Source: Siderastrea siderea (Eukaryota > Cnidaria > Anthozoa > Scleractinia > Rhizangiidae). Taken from it: a stretch of 64,000 nucleotides of DNA. The notes under the pieces are model-generated. The model was given only the letters and a program-made list of their open reading frames with translations, was not told the origin of the DNA and did not search any database. A program made the position numbers and the translations under genes. Shown piece after piece: positions 32,672-43,329 of the stretch. The number at the start of each line of letters is the position of its first letter. The first letter of the stretch is position 1. Location: positions 4,721,001-4,785,000 of the forward strand of contig OZ034978.1 of assembly GCA_964030785.1 (NCBI GenBank). Reading direction: 5' to 3'.

Positions 32672-32947
32672 CTAGCCGCATTACCAAGGATTCAAATGTT
32701 ACACTGTAAGGTTTATTGCCACGTTTCATACAGTAGGTTATTCGAAAGCTGTCAATAGATTACAATTCGTTAGGGGAGTGAAGAAATATATAATAAATGA
32801 ATAAAAAGTTACAGCTTACCCATTGGTGTCTGTGGAACGGATCCGCGACTAGTGAAGACGATTAAGTTCGTTCTCTCTAATTATCGTTTATTACGTCGCA
32901 TAATACGTATTTAAGAAAATGTCAAATTGCTTTCGTAGGCCGAAACA
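32672..32947 (-). repeat. 3' LTR of the BEL/Pao element
   Basis: Matches 41251-41528 with about two differences (TTTATT versus TTGATT, and a 2-bp GA indel near the end). Confidence 0.95.
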
Positions 32948-33026
32948 CTCCCCTCTCTTCTAGAAAGTTGTGCAAGTTAAAAAGTTTAAATAGTAAAGTT
33001 ACAAAATCGAGTTTAGTAAAGTTCAT

Positions 33027-34970
33027 TTAGTCTTTCATTTCGTTTTCGTCCACTGGAACGATGACTATTATCCTCTGAACAGGACGTTCAACCGTTACAT
33101 AGCCTCCTCCGCGGTATGTCTTTACATGTTCTCCTGGCTTAGTGTTCTTATAGACGATCTCCACTCTGCGTACTCTTCCATCTTTACTCGGTTTGGCTGT
33201 GATAACTTTGCCTAGTTTCCAATTTCCTCGAACAAGATTCGAGTCTTGTATCAAGACGACGTCTCCGACTTTAACATCACGGTGTGCGGTCTGCCACTTC
33301 GATTCAATAAGAAGACTAGGAAAATAATCGCGCGTCCATTTTCTCCAGAAGCTCTTCACTATATTCTGGACAAATTCAAATCTGTGACGAGGGTTTGTTG
33401 TTTCCCTAAAGGGTCCGCTTGGAACTCGTGAAGTAGATCTTCCAAGTAATAGGTCGTTCGGACTTAAATATACGCCATCATCTGTATCAGTTGGGTGCTT
33501 ACCAATTGGTCTTTCGTTTATCAAGTTACCAACTTCAAAGCAGGCTGTCTGTAATTCAGAGAATGTCATGATGTTATCTCCGATTGCGATGTTTAAGCCT
33601 CGTTTGACGGAACGTATTAATGCTTCGGATGTGCCATTGTACCAAGGGGCGTCGGCAGGTGAGAATTCCCATTGTAGGCCCTCTGTTACTCCGAATTCGA
33701 GTAATTCGTCCCAATTCCAGTTCTTCGTTATATCTTTGAGGTCTTTATCAGCAGCTACTAATTGTGGTCCGTTGTCAGAATACAACTTTGCTGGATACCC
33801 TCTCAATGATATCGATACAAATCTTCTGAGTACTAATAGAAATGTTTCCGTGCTGTAGTCCGGTGCTAGATCTAAGTGAACTGCTCGAGTGCACATGCAG
33901 TTGAATATCACTCCGTAACATTTCCCATACGTTCTTCGCTTCACTTCATCTCTGATTTTGAAAGGTCCAAAGAGATCTATACCTGTATAGTGCCAAGGTG
34001 GGGAGGGTTTCAATCTCTCCTCTGGTAGTTTTCCCATCTTTTGTTGGCAAAGCTGTTTATCTATCTTCTTGCAGATTACGCAGTTGTATTTGATGGATCT
34101 CACCATACGTTGGATATTTGTAATCCAAAATCGTGCTCTTATCTTGCTTACTGTAGATGATACCCCATGATGCCCTCTTTGGTGTATATATTCAGCATAT
34201 AACCTTGCAAAGCGATGCTCGTATGGTAGCAAAATTAAGTCGTTCTTATTATAGCTTATCTCCAGCCACTTTTCAACTCTGCCGCCTACAACTATTATGC
34301 CATCCTCTCGCGTCCGTGGACATAGTCTTTTGAATCTTCCCTTTTCCATGTCCGCTGTTAACAATTTTTGACATCGAAGTATCCAGAATCTTTCTGCTCT
34401 GTCTATATCTTCTGGCGTTAATGGACTAGTTACGTTCTTTAAGGAAGGTCGAGGTTTTCGTTTGTACAAGGACAATACCCTTGCAGTCACTCTGATTAGC
34501 TTAGTGTAGTTGGAATATCTGTTTATGTCAATTCTTGCTTCTAAGCTATCTTCAGATTTAGCTTCAGCTAACATAACTGTTTTTATTTGTTCTGGTAACT
34601 CTTTCTGATAATTTGGCTTGCATATCGGCCACTCATGTTCAGGAAATCTAAGGAATTCTGGACCGGTTTGCCAGATGCTATTCAATCCAATCTCTGCCGG
34701 TTTCCTTCCTCGTGTAATCCAATCCGCTATGTTATTCTTACTCTCTACCCAATACCAATCATCTTTGTTGGTTCCCTGTTGGATCTCGCCAATATGTGTG
34801 GCGGCGAAAGTATTAAAGCCATATGATTCCTTCTGAACCATTCCGTACACTATTTGTGAGTCAACGATGTGGTAGAATTTAGTAAATTTGTACCTCGATT
34901 CCTTTTCTATAAATGTCTTGAGTCTTTTATTCAGAACTGCTCCACATAATTCGACTCGGTCAATAGACAT
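33027..34970 (-). CDS. BEL/Pao RNase H remainder and integrase
   Basis: A 647-codon frame. The N-terminal part is the end of RNase H. An HHCC zinc region follows (HQRGHHGVSSTVSK ... CVICKK), then the integrase core with D in GIDLFGPFK, D in LYSDNGPQL and E in NGTSEALIRSV. The C-terminus is a basic strand-rich tail (GDVVLIQDSNLVRGNWKLG). It overlaps the reverse transcriptase frame by 11 nt in another phase. BEL/Pao pol is normally one frame, so this is probably a frameshift. Confidence 0.9.
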   Translation of the reverse strand: MSIDRVELCGAVLNKRLKTFIEKESRYKFTKFYHIVDSQIVYGMVQKESYGFNTFAATHIGEIQQGTNKDDWYWVESKNNIADWITRGRKPAEIGLNSIWQTGPEFLRFPEHEWPICKPNYQKELPEQIKTVMLAEAKSEDSLEARIDINRYSNYTKLIRVTARVLSLYKRKPRPSLKNVTSPLTPEDIDRAERFWILRCQKLLTADMEKGRFKRLCPRTREDGIIVVGGRVEKWLEISYNKNDLILLPYEHRFARLYAEYIHQRGHHGVSSTVSKIRARFWITNIQRMVRSIKYNCVICKKIDKQLCQQKMGKLPEERLKPSPPWHYTGIDLFGPFKIRDEVKRRTYGKCYGVIFNCMCTRAVHLDLAPDYSTETFLLVLRRFVSISLRGYPAKLYSDNGPQLVAADKDLKDITKNWNWDELLEFGVTEGLQWEFSPADAPWYNGTSEALIRSVKRGLNIAIGDNIMTFSELQTACFEVGNLINERPIGKHPTDTDDGVYLSPNDLLLGRSTSRVPSGPFRETTNPRHRFEFVQNIVKSFWRKWTRDYFPSLLIESKWQTAHRDVKVGDVVLIQDSNLVRGNWKLGKVITAKPSKDGRVRRVEIVYKNTKPGEHVKTYRGGGYVTVERPVQRIIVIVPVDENEMKD

Positions 34971-36423
34971 TTTCGGAAAGTCGATTTTTCGATATGATCA
35001 ATCTGCTCTCATAGCTGTTGTCCGTGGTGTTCCACCTGGCGTAAGCGCATGCGCCGTAAGCTACTTCTGATCCATCACTAAATATCACTAAAATTGGATC
35101 CCCTCTTGCATTTGCGGGTTTGATACATCTCTCAAAGACTTCTTGTTCCATGTTTGGAAGATCATCAAAGAAGTTCATCCATTCTTTCTTAAGCATATCA
35201 GGAATTGGATCATCCCAGTCAGATTTGTTTTCGCTTATCCACAAACTTCTCATCAAGCCTTTAGCCCTGATTGTAAATGGAGTGGCGAGTCCCATCGGAT
35301 CATAAATGCGATTGACTTGAGATAAGACAATTCTTTTTGTAAGTTTGATGTCTTGTGAGCTCGTTATATCAATTCCTTGGGGTGGAGGTCTTTTCCTTTT
35401 ACTCTTCATCTGTAAATCTAATTTAACGCGAAAACACAACTGATCCGTACGCGGATTCCATACAACTCCAAGAACCTTTTCCGTGGGTTCGTTTGAATCG
35501 CCTCTCAAGGTGAGCGTCAGATTTTCTTCAGTGTCATCTTTTGACATTATCCATTCTTTTATGCGAAATCCTCCCTTGATCAAGAGTTCTTCAATAGCTT
35601 CTGTTAGTTGTTTAGCTAACTTAGTGTCATCGACGCTCTCAATTATGTCATCCATGTAGGAGTTTTCCTTTATAATCTGAGCTGCTTGGGGATGAGATTC
35701 GATACCCATTTGTGCTGTTTTTCTCATAGCAACGGTTGCTATCGTTCCGGAAGGTCTGTCGCCAAAGGACACTCTTTGTATCACATAAGTGTCAGGTTCT
35801 CTTGCCGTGTTCATGTCTCTCCATAGGAAACGATGAGTATGTTGTTCAACGACCTTAGTTTTTACAGTATGATACATCTTGCTGACATCTTCAATGAATG
35901 CAACACGATTTTCGCGAAATCTTATGAGTATTCCTAATAGGTTATTCAAGAGGTCTGGTCCCTTTGCCCAATATTCGTTTAGAATATGGCCCATATAGCT
36001 AGCACTGCTATTGAAGACGATGCGGACAGGTGTGGATTTTGAATCAGTTTTCAAGACCTCGTGATGCGAGATGTAATGCACTGGCCCGTTATACTTTGTT
36101 ATTTCTTCAGTGTTTAGTTTACGAGCTACATCTCTGTCGATCATATCTTGTATCTGTTGTTGGTACACTTTCGCGTGATCTGGATTTTTGCGCAGACGTT
36201 GTTCTGTTGACATCAATCTTCCATACGCGGCTCTTTTGTTGTCCGGGAGGTTATGCGGGTCTTTAATCCATGGGTAGGTAGTTATCCATAGATTCTCTTG
36301 TGAATTATATTCAAGATTATTCTCGATAAGATTCAATTCCTTTTCTTCTTTGAGCGTATAATTCTTACTGCCTGGTGGGCATTTCCCACATTTACAGCCG
36401 CCGCAGCGCGGTGTACACTCCAC
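34960..36423 (-). CDS. BEL/Pao reverse transcriptase and RNase H start
   Basis: The reverse transcriptase motifs are in order: FIEDVSKMYHTV (motif A), FGDRPSGTIATVAM (motif B) and SYMDDIIES (motif C, YMDD-type). RNase H begins at VIFSDGSEVAYGA. The Cys-rich CGGCKCGKCPPG at the start is common at this place in BEL/Pao polyproteins. The frame is really continuous upstream of the ATG at 36423 to about 36590, where it parts from the gag/protease frame. Confidence 0.9.
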   Translation of the reverse strand: MECTPRCGGCKCGKCPPGSKNYTLKEEKELNLIENNLEYNSQENLWITTYPWIKDPHNLPDNKRAAYGRLMSTEQRLRKNPDHAKVYQQQIQDMIDRDVARKLNTEEITKYNGPVHYISHHEVLKTDSKSTPVRIVFNSSASYMGHILNEYWAKGPDLLNNLLGILIRFRENRVAFIEDVSKMYHTVKTKVVEQHTHRFLWRDMNTAREPDTYVIQRVSFGDRPSGTIATVAMRKTAQMGIESHPQAAQIIKENSYMDDIIESVDDTKLAKQLTEAIEELLIKGGFRIKEWIMSKDDTEENLTLTLRGDSNEPTEKVLGVVWNPRTDQLCFRVKLDLQMKSKRKRPPPQGIDITSSQDIKLTKRIVLSQVNRIYDPMGLATPFTIRAKGLMRSLWISENKSDWDDPIPDMLKKEWMNFFDDLPNMEQEVFERCIKPANARGDPILVIFSDGSEVAYGACAYARWNTTDNSYESRLIISKNRLSENVY

Positions 36424-36485
36424 GCCCAGATTTTCTATTTTGTAGAAATCGCTTAACTCGATTCCTCTTACATGATTTACATGTG

Positions 36486-38144
36486 CTACATTGTATTTGA
36501 AACATTCTGCATTTTCTTCAATTGCTGGGTGTGTCCCACCGATACAGAAACCAAAGCGAATTTCTTTAGCAACAGGAGGTGTCCCGAGCGATTTTGCATT
36601 TCTGGATGCAATCCTGCATAGTCATATCCTATCAGCACGTCGATGGTTCCAGTTGGTCGTTCTATGTCCTTCTTTGGGACGTCAAAAATATGGAGTATTC
36701 CATCGATCTTGATTTTGCGGATGTTAGATGTTATTTGGTCGATTCCATAAACTTCAATGAGGGTCTGATGTCCTTGCAAATCAATAAGTGGTAATGTGTA
36801 CTTCTTCGTCGTGACATCCTTTTTCTCTGCTCCAACCTTTACAAGTGACAGCTGAACTGTTGTACCATGCAATTTTTGCGCTTTGGCTGTCTTGTTCGTA
36901 ATAAAACTAAGCGAAGATGCATTATCCCACATAACATTGAGCCAATTTGCGTGCGTTTTTATGCGTTGTATCTGTAAGAGGCATGTGGTCTTACTACTGA
37001 TTCTCGAACACGTGTTTGTGGTGCCAGAGACTTCTTCTTCTTGATCATCCTCACCGGTTGGGGTGTTCCTTTTATTCTCGTGAAGAGTTCGGTGATGGAA
37101 TACCTTGCAATTATCAATTCCACATTCTTTCTTCTTTTTGCACTGAACCCAGTGATGGCCTGGTTTCAGGCACGAAAAGCATGCAAGCTTATCCTTTACA
37201 ACATCCTTTCTCTGTTGAACAGGTTTAGCTAGATAATTTCTACACTCGTAAGTGGAATGCTTCGCGTTACCATGCACAAGGCAATATTTTGCCATTAGCG
37301 ATGGTCTCCCATCTGATAAATGGGTTGCGCCTCGCTCTTGAGGTGTGCCTGCTGATCTTAAGTCAGATGCGTCATATTCTATGGCACGTTTTTGATCCAA
37401 TAGAAAATCGAGGAGACTCGGAAATTTGTCAGTTTTGTCGACTGTACTTTTGCGTGAGCTAACAAGCCTAGCCCATTCCTTTCTGTGATCAGGAGGAAGT
37501 TTGCTTTCAATAGTGCTAACTGAGCTTGTGGTTGTAATTTCCTTTTCAATACCGAGTCTTTTCAAGTCACGATAACTATCCTCTATCATATCTACGAATT
37601 CCACAAATTTCTTGCTTTCTCCCTCTCGGATGACTTTAAATCGCTTGATATCATTAATGATCACATCCGTGACCTTTCCTGGGTCTCCGAACTTTTCATC
37701 TAAACGGGCCCACATTTCTTCGATATCATCATCAACTGATTTAACCTGTGCTAGAGCTTCTTTGTCAAGACAAGTACGTAACGTGTACGGGGCTGTGAGC
37801 TTAGTAAGACCTGGCATTACTTGCGTTTGAAAATCTCGCTTAAACTGAGGGTACTCTCTTATATCGCCTTCAAAGTGCGGTCTTTTGATCTTCTCTAAAT
37901 GTACATTATTGGCGGTTCCCGGTGAATTACTGTTGCATAGGGTTGTTTCGCTGAGTTTGCTTTCTTCCTTTTCACTGATTCGGGTTTCAAATATTTCAAA
38001 TATTTGACTGTACAGAACCTGGACATTTGAAATCCACAGCAGTTCTTGTTCCATCATTTCCTTGCCTATTAACCCTAGATATTGTTCATTCCTTAACTTG
38101 CATTCAATAAATGCTTCTTCGAGTTGTGCGAGTACTTTCTTCAT
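36486..38144 (-). CDS. BEL/Pao gag (C-terminal part), zinc knuckles and protease
   Basis: A gag core of the DUF1759 type (HFEGDIREYPQFKRDF ... KFGDPGKVTDVIINDIKRF), then CLVHGNAKHSTYEC and the CCHC knuckle CFSCLKPGHHWVQC. An aspartic protease with MWDNASSLSFI and DVLIGYDYAGLH follows. The frame runs on upstream of the first ATG to the nested insertion at about 38199. Confidence 0.85.
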   Translation of the reverse strand: MKKVLAQLEEAFIECKLRNEQYLGLIGKEMMEQELLWISNVQVLYSQIFEIFETRISEKEESKLSETTLCNSNSPGTANNVHLEKIKRPHFEGDIREYPQFKRDFQTQVMPGLTKLTAPYTLRTCLDKEALAQVKSVDDDIEEMWARLDEKFGDPGKVTDVIINDIKRFKVIREGESKKFVEFVDMIEDSYRDLKRLGIEKEITTTSSVSTIESKLPPDHRKEWARLVSSRKSTVDKTDKFPSLLDFLLDQKRAIEYDASDLRSAGTPQERGATHLSDGRPSLMAKYCLVHGNAKHSTYECRNYLAKPVQQRKDVVKDKLACFSCLKPGHHWVQCKKKKECGIDNCKVFHHRTLHENKRNTPTGEDDQEEEVSGTTNTCSRISSKTTCLLQIQRIKTHANWLNVMWDNASSLSFITNKTAKAQKLHGTTVQLSLVKVGAEKKDVTTKKYTLPLIDLQGHQTLIEVYGIDQITSNIRKIKIDGILHIFDVPKKDIERPTGTIDVLIGYDYAGLHPEMQNRSGHLLLLKKFALVSVSVGHTQQLKKMQNVSNTM

Positions 38145-38198
38145 GAGAGAAGTTGCAGCATTCTCAGTTTCTAGAATGTGCGTCGCATTGCTAAATAT

Positions 38199-40758
38199 CC
38201 CTTGTAGAACCAGACATATGTAAAACCTATGCTCATGCTATTTCTTTACTATGTTGGACTATGTTTTAGCTATGTTCTGTTCACTACTGCCTATGTATTA
38301 ACTATGTAAGGTGCCACATTACATAGTCCAGAGTATGTAAAACATATGTTGAAACTATGCCAAGGCTATTTGAAAATAACATAGCTTTTGAATACATATG
38401 TAAATACTATTCAAAATCTTTACATAGTCTTCAGATAGCTATGTATTTACTATGTAATAGAAAGTTCTGATTTTCCTTCCAGTCAGCATCCTATGTATTT
38501 ACTATGCACCAAAGCAAAGTAGCTTTTAAATAGCATGTCAATGTCCAATTTTATTACCAAAAGGTTACATAGCTTTTACATATTGAAATTTTCTATGCCA
38601 TATAAATGAAAAATATTTGTAGCCTATGTATTTACTATGTTACATTCTAACAAAGCTTTATCACATAGCTTTCAAATAGCATGTTGATGGAAAATACCAC
38701 AGGTAAAAGGTTACATAGCTTTGACATAAAGCCACCTATTTCCTATCAATCCTATGTAAAAGCGGTTTCAAACAGCTCAAAAAGAAAGAGTATGACGTCT
38801 TAATTATTTCCAAAATTTGCTTACCATCAAACACTAATCATTCTTTTCTGCATGCAGGTAGTTTCGCAGGGTGAGGTTTTTTGCTCACAAGCGGTGGCTG
38901 CAGTATCCAAAGACATAAATCGATCATTTCAAAGCTATTTTGCTGTACAATCTTTCCTTTTTTCCTGACCGTGTTTTGATGGTTGCTGTAGTCAGTGTTT
39001 CACTCTTTTCCTCAAGACTTTAAAATTGATCGCTTTCTTCACTTGAAACGATGCTTCGATGCATCTTTAGTCCAGCTTATTAGCCGTGATTCTTCGCCTT
39101 GAACATGGGTAACTATTGAATGAAACTGCCAAAACAGTTATCCACATTTGTCCGCCATGTTTGCTGTTTCCCCTAGTTTCCAGGTAAGCCCGTGAGTTCA
39201 GCACATGCGTGTTTTACGTTTTATTGTCACGTGGGCCTTTTGAACCAATGGAAAAGTGTGAAAATGTCTGTTTCGTTTCATGCGGGCGCTTTCAAACAAG
39301 ACGAACTGTTAAGCGTGGATTTAAGCGTGCGTTTAATAAAAGATCACGCTTATTTTCATTCTAAAAGACTTCAATTAAAGACTATTTCCAGCCAAGCTCA
39401 AGAATAAAGTATTCCCAAGGTTGGTTGAGAAAAGGGTAAGTGATGTTTCTCTCAATTTAAGTTTGGATTTGCTTTCTGTTGTCTACTCTGTTCGTGTATC
39501 AAAGTTCGCTGCGATCAAAGTTTTGTTGGAGTTCAGGAAAGTCGCAAATATACCTAGGAAAATGTTGTTTGTGTATGTACTTCCCCTGACATTTTCATTT
39601 GTCTATTTGCAGATACGTACTTTTGTCCTGCGGTCACAAGCAAATTCAATGGGATTGAAGGACATGACATCAGTCAAGAGTCAAAACGATAAGACTTTCA
39701 CTTGTACCGCTGTATACGTATAGTTTCTGTTTCTAGCATGTTGAACTTCACAAACCTTGGCAAATATTGCCTGATGTTATTTGCATACTATCATAAAAGT
39801 GTCTATCATAACTTTTTTTATACGAGGTTCGAAGAAAACTACTATTATTATTAAAATACTTTTAAAATTTTTGAAAATGTTGTCCTTAGTCTTTTGTTAC
39901 ATTCCAATGCTTTTTGAAAACCTATCATATTGCTAGTAGAAAGCTATTTATTGTCTACGTTTTTCCTATTTCAAAGCTAGTTTAACGCTGTATGTTAGTG
40001 CTATGTAGACTGTATTCCATTATTCGTATTGTATGTTTTCTCTATTCCTGTGTATGTGAAACCTATTTTGTAATTGACAAGCTATTTATCTCCTATGTTT
40101 TCCCTATTTCAATGCTGTTTTATTACTAAGGGGTGTATTTTAGGGTTATAAAGCTCTATGTAAAAACTATGCAAACTATATTTCAAACATATGCTGGTGC
40201 TACTTTTCAACTATGAGTTTTCTATTTTTTCTCTATGCTGATGCTATTTATTACCTATGTTTTCCCTATTTCAATGCTACTTTATCACTAGAGGAGTGTA
40301 TTTTGGGGCTGCGAAGCTTTATGTAAAAGCTATGCAAACTATATTTCAAAGATATGCTGATACTACTTTTTAACTATGTGTTTTATATTTTTTCTCCATG
40401 CCGATGCTATTTATTACCTATGTTTTCCCTACTTCAATGCTATTTCATCACTATAGTGGCATATTTTACTGCTGTTATGCTTTATGTAAAAGCTATGTAA
40501 AGTGTATTTTAAACATATGTACATGCTATTTTAAACCTATGTCATTACTGTTATTTAAATTCCTCTTAACTACATAGAATTAACATAGGTTCCAAATGAC
40601 TAGCAAAAACTTAGCATTTTTTATGCAAAAAAATAGCTATGGCATAGAAAGAACATACTTTTTGTAACATAGTTTATACATACTGGTGACATACCCTTGA
40701 CATAGCTTCATGACATAGCATTTACATAAGTTTTACATAGTGTCTGGTTCTACAAGGG
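38199..40758. mobile_element. 2.6-kb non-autonomous TIR element nested in BEL gag
   Basis: Ends CCCTTGTAGAACCAGACA and TGTCTGGTTCTACAAGGG are perfect inverted repeats of about 18 bp, flanked by AT on both sides. With a 2-bp AT duplication the interrupted gag frame closes correctly; with TA it does not. The interior has no credible frame. Instead both arms carry dozens of CTATGT(A/T)(A/T)(A/T) words (CTATGTATTTACTATG, ATGTAAAAGCTATG), mostly in one orientation per side, which gives extended imperfect inverted symmetry. The class is uncertain. Confidence 0.85.
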
Positions 40759-41219
40759 ATAGCATCAAAAAGAGTGCGCGCGCCGGCTCTCTTTATTAGA
40801 ATGTTTTCTTTCAATTTTTCATTTTGCTCTCTTTGTTGATTTTCTAGTTCCTTGCGCTCACGTGTAGCGCGTGCGTTAGATTCATCAAATTGTATATTAT
40901 CCATGTACTCATTTTTCAGATTTGTTGCATCTCTGTATAATGTTTGCAGCTCACTCATCCAATTTTCAGCTGCATCGAATTCTTCGTCGTTTAGAAACGA
41001 TGTGAATTGCTCATGTTTACCTTCAAGGTCTTTCATAGCGTCTTCCAATTGATCATAGGCTTTCTCTATAGTTGCGATACTGTTTCTGTCTCGAACAGAG
41101 TTTAAGAAATCGCTTCTTTTTCTTGTGAATTTCCCTTTAGCTGAGCGTCTCGCTATCTTTGCTGCTTCTGCAATCTTGTTGCTGTCTTGTTGCCGTCCCC
41201 AATGTGACTCGGTTTTCAA
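40722..41219 (-). CDS. BEL/Pao gag N-terminal part
   Basis: About 150 residues, basic then strongly helical and charged (KAYDQLEDAMKDLEGKHEQF; ERKELENQQREQNEKLKENI), a coiled-coil-like gag start. The natural frame stops at the nested element (40758); the last codons are TIR sequence. The remainder continues at 38197. Confidence 0.75.
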   Translation of the reverse strand: MKTESHWGRQQDSNKIAEAAKIARRSAKGKFTRKRSDFLNSVRDRNSIATIEKAYDQLEDAMKDLEGKHEQFTSFLNDEEFDAAENWMSELQTLYRDATNLKNEYMDNIQFDESNARATRERKELENQQREQNEKLKENILIKRAGARTLFDAIPCRTRHYVKLM

Positions 41220-41250
41220 CTTGACTTTTGGTTGGCTTTCGAATGTTTCA

Positions 41251-41528
41251 CTAGCCGCATTACCAAGGATTCAAATGTTACACTGTAAGGTTTATTGCCA
41301 CGTTTCATACAGTAGGTTATTCGAAAGCTGTCAATAGATTACAATTCGTTAGGGGAGTGAAGAAATATATAATAAATGAATAAAAAGTTACAGCTTACCC
41401 ATTGGTGTCTGTGGAACGGATCCGCGACTAGTGAAGACGATTAAGTTCGTTCTCTCTAATTATCGTTGATTACGTCGCATAATACGTATTTAAGAAAATG
41501 TCAGAAATTGCTTTCGTAGGCCGAAACA
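41251..41528 (-). repeat. 5' LTR of the BEL/Pao element
   Basis: Partner of 32672-32947. The minus-strand promoter of the element should lie here; a TATTATGCGACGTAA region and A+T-rich centre are present, but no definite TATA box is claimed. Confidence 0.95.
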
Positions 41529-42039
41529 GTTGGGAGCCCGAGAACCTTTTTGAAATGGCTCTTTTTTTGGTTTCTTAGATTGGGTGATTCCAGAAAAAAA
41601 CCACACCTCCCCGACGGATGGCGAGCTGGAAATTCTCGCAGGAGGTGGGGGGGGGGGGGGGTCGAGGGCTCTGGAAATCTGGGCGGGAGGGGGTCTTCGG
41701 TTTAAAACTCTTCCTTGGGGGTCATTTTCAACCATTCAAAGTTGTTTCTTTCAGATATTTCAGATATTGTAACAAGAGGCTTTAGAAACTAATGACGTTA
41801 TAGCTATCGTTAAGTGTCAAAATCCTCTGATTAGTTCTCTCTCTCTCCGTAAATGAAGTACAAAGGGAATGGAATACAAAATAGAAATATAAAGGGACTT
41901 AAACTGTGATACACACATTTATTTACGAAGCTTTTTTCAAGTGAAGTTGTTTCTTTCAGATATTGCAACAAGCGTTTTTAGAAACTAATAACGTAGCTAT
42001 CATTAAGTGTCAAAATCCTCTGATTAGTTCTCCTTCAGT
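41529..42039. repeat. Poly-G tract and duplicated 100-bp segment
   Basis: 41646-41660 is a run of about 14 G. 41738-41845 and 41943-42035 are imperfect direct copies (TTGTTTCTTTCAGATAT, TTTAGAAACTAAT, TTAAGTGTCAAAATCCTCTG). The second copy abuts the 3' end of the nanos-like frame, so its 3' untranslated region seems duplicated. Confidence 0.75.
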
Positions 42040-42468
42040 TCAGAAGTACTTCGAACAGAAGTTTATGCCATGGGCATTATCTCCAGTGGCCTGGCAAATT
42101 GGGCAGATATGCCTTCTCAACACTGGACATGTCGTCTTCCCGCGAGGGCCCCTGATCAAATGTTGAGTGCTTTTGCAATATACACATCTTGGGCGGCGAT
42201 ACAGCACAGGAGCAAAGCAAAGTTTGCGTTTCATCCTTTCTGCGATGTGTTGTTCTGCATCAAGGCTAACGTTTTCGATTTCGACTTCTTCTCCCCTCCG
42301 CTTTTTCTCTTTGACTTCAAGTTTGCCGGGTTGAATTTTCTCAGTTTGTTCATTAGGATAAATGCTAACACTTTCGTGTTCATCTCTGAACTTGCCGCTC
42401 TGCACTAGTTCTGCCAAATCGAAGTAGTCAAGCCAGATTTCAAATTCTTTAAATTCGCTATGTTCCAT
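42040..42468 (-). CDS. nanos-like: Nanos-like CCHC zinc-finger protein with shortened first finger
   Basis: A 142-codon single-exon frame. The C-terminal half carries the paired nanos fingers: CVYCKSTQHLIRGPRGKTTC, then CPVLRRHICPICQATGDNAH and C. The second finger keeps the exact C-x2-C-x7-H-x4-C spacing. In the first, only four residues separate the second Cys from the His, where the family has about eleven, so about seven residues are lost and zinc binding is doubtful. The N-terminus (EFKEFEIWLDYFDLAEL) is a short aromatic helix similar to the start of other nanos proteins. Nanos binds mRNA with Pumilio and recruits CCR4-NOT to repress translation in germline and stem cells. No stop interrupts it. 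It may be a divergent paralogue or a young pseudogene. Confidence 0.75.
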   Translation of the reverse strand: MEHSEFKEFEIWLDYFDLAELVQSGKFRDEHESVSIYPNEQTEKIQPGKLEVKEKKRRGEEVEIENVSLDAEQHIAERMKRKLCFAPVLYRRPRCVYCKSTQHLIRGPRGKTTCPVLRRHICPICQATGDNAHGINFCSKYF

Positions 42469-42940
42469 GTTTCGTTATGTTAGTTTAATTCGTGCTTCTT
42501 CAGTTTCAATTTGTGACAAGAAATGAATGCTGACAAGAAATTTATATATTTACACTGTCATTTATGTATACTAAATAAATTTATTTTTTATTATATCACT
42601 TCCGATAAAAAGGTCTGTTGGTAGACAGTGAAACTAACAAAAAACTGCAGATTTACTGTGGGAAAACAAGCCTTAATCTTTTGGGTGGTGTATAAGCTTT
42701 ATTAGGAAATTCATGTGCAAACAAAATGAACTTAAAAAGCCAACAACGGACAACTTGAACTGCCCACCCACCGAGCACACCAGCGCAAACAAGAAAAAGA
42801 GACCCTTAGGACAAGCAGCTTCAAGACCAGCAGTCATGAAGGAAAATCCTGGTCGTGACGCAGCTGCTTGTTGAAGTGTGTTAAAGAACATGTGGCAAGA
42901 ATGTGGCTCGCCAACCAAATGCCTGAAGGAAATAGCAGTG
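42469..42940. other. Upstream flank of the nanos-like gene, no gene seen
   Basis: A+T-rich for the first 150 bp, then ordinary sequence with short frames lacking motifs. Confidence 0.4.
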
Positions 42941-43165
42941 TTTGACTGGATTTTAATAACACGACAACAATGATTCAACTTGGTGTCAGTTGGGAAAGTT
43001 TTATACGTGGTAAGAATATTTCAGAAGACTCGACACAAAGCTGGCCTTCCCAGACTTGCGTCACGCATCTCAACTTTTTAAACTCTTCAGTACAACCAAG
43101 CTCTTGGATCGAGGCGAGTCTCCCCTTACCAAATGCTAGCGAGCGACAGGCTTTGGTTTATTCAC
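42941..43165 (+). pseudogene. Fragment similar to the mos 5' region
   Basis: Shares AGTGTTTGACTGGA, CTCAAC, ACAACCAAGCTCTTGGATCG, CCCTTACCAAATC-type text and TTATTC(A/G)C(A/C)GTC with 31350-31495, in the same order. The kinase domain does not follow. It is probably a leftover of a tandem mos copy. Confidence 0.6.
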
Positions 43166-43329
43166 AGTCGGTGCAATAGGTCGCAATTTATGTTTAAACG
43201 AATATTTGGTTGATTATTATTTGAAGACGACCAGTGTTCACATATGCAAGATGTCACGATATACACGTTAAAAAGGCCATGCAATTTGCAAAAACTAACA
43301 TCTCGGTAGTGTAAAATTAGAGAAGCAGC

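Larger units (their letters stand above)
32672..41528 (-). mobile_element. BEL/Pao LTR retrotransposon, minus strand, with nested insertion
   Basis: Two nearly identical direct repeats of 276 and 278 bp bound an internal region. On the minus strand the order is gag, zinc knuckles, protease, reverse transcriptase, RNase H, integrase, the usual BEL/Pao order. The minus-strand LTR starts TGTTTCGGCC. A polypurine tract (AGAAGAGAGGGGAG on the minus strand, about 32949-32965) precedes the 3' LTR. The frame is interrupted by a 2.6-kb insertion in gag and by at least two frameshifts (about 36590 and 34965). No envelope-like frame is present. Near-identity of the LTRs implies a recent insertion. Confidence 0.9.

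Noticed and set aside
36486..41219. Introns in the BEL/Pao gag-pol
   Set aside because: The breaks are a nested transposon with TIRs and single-base frameshifts, not splice sites.
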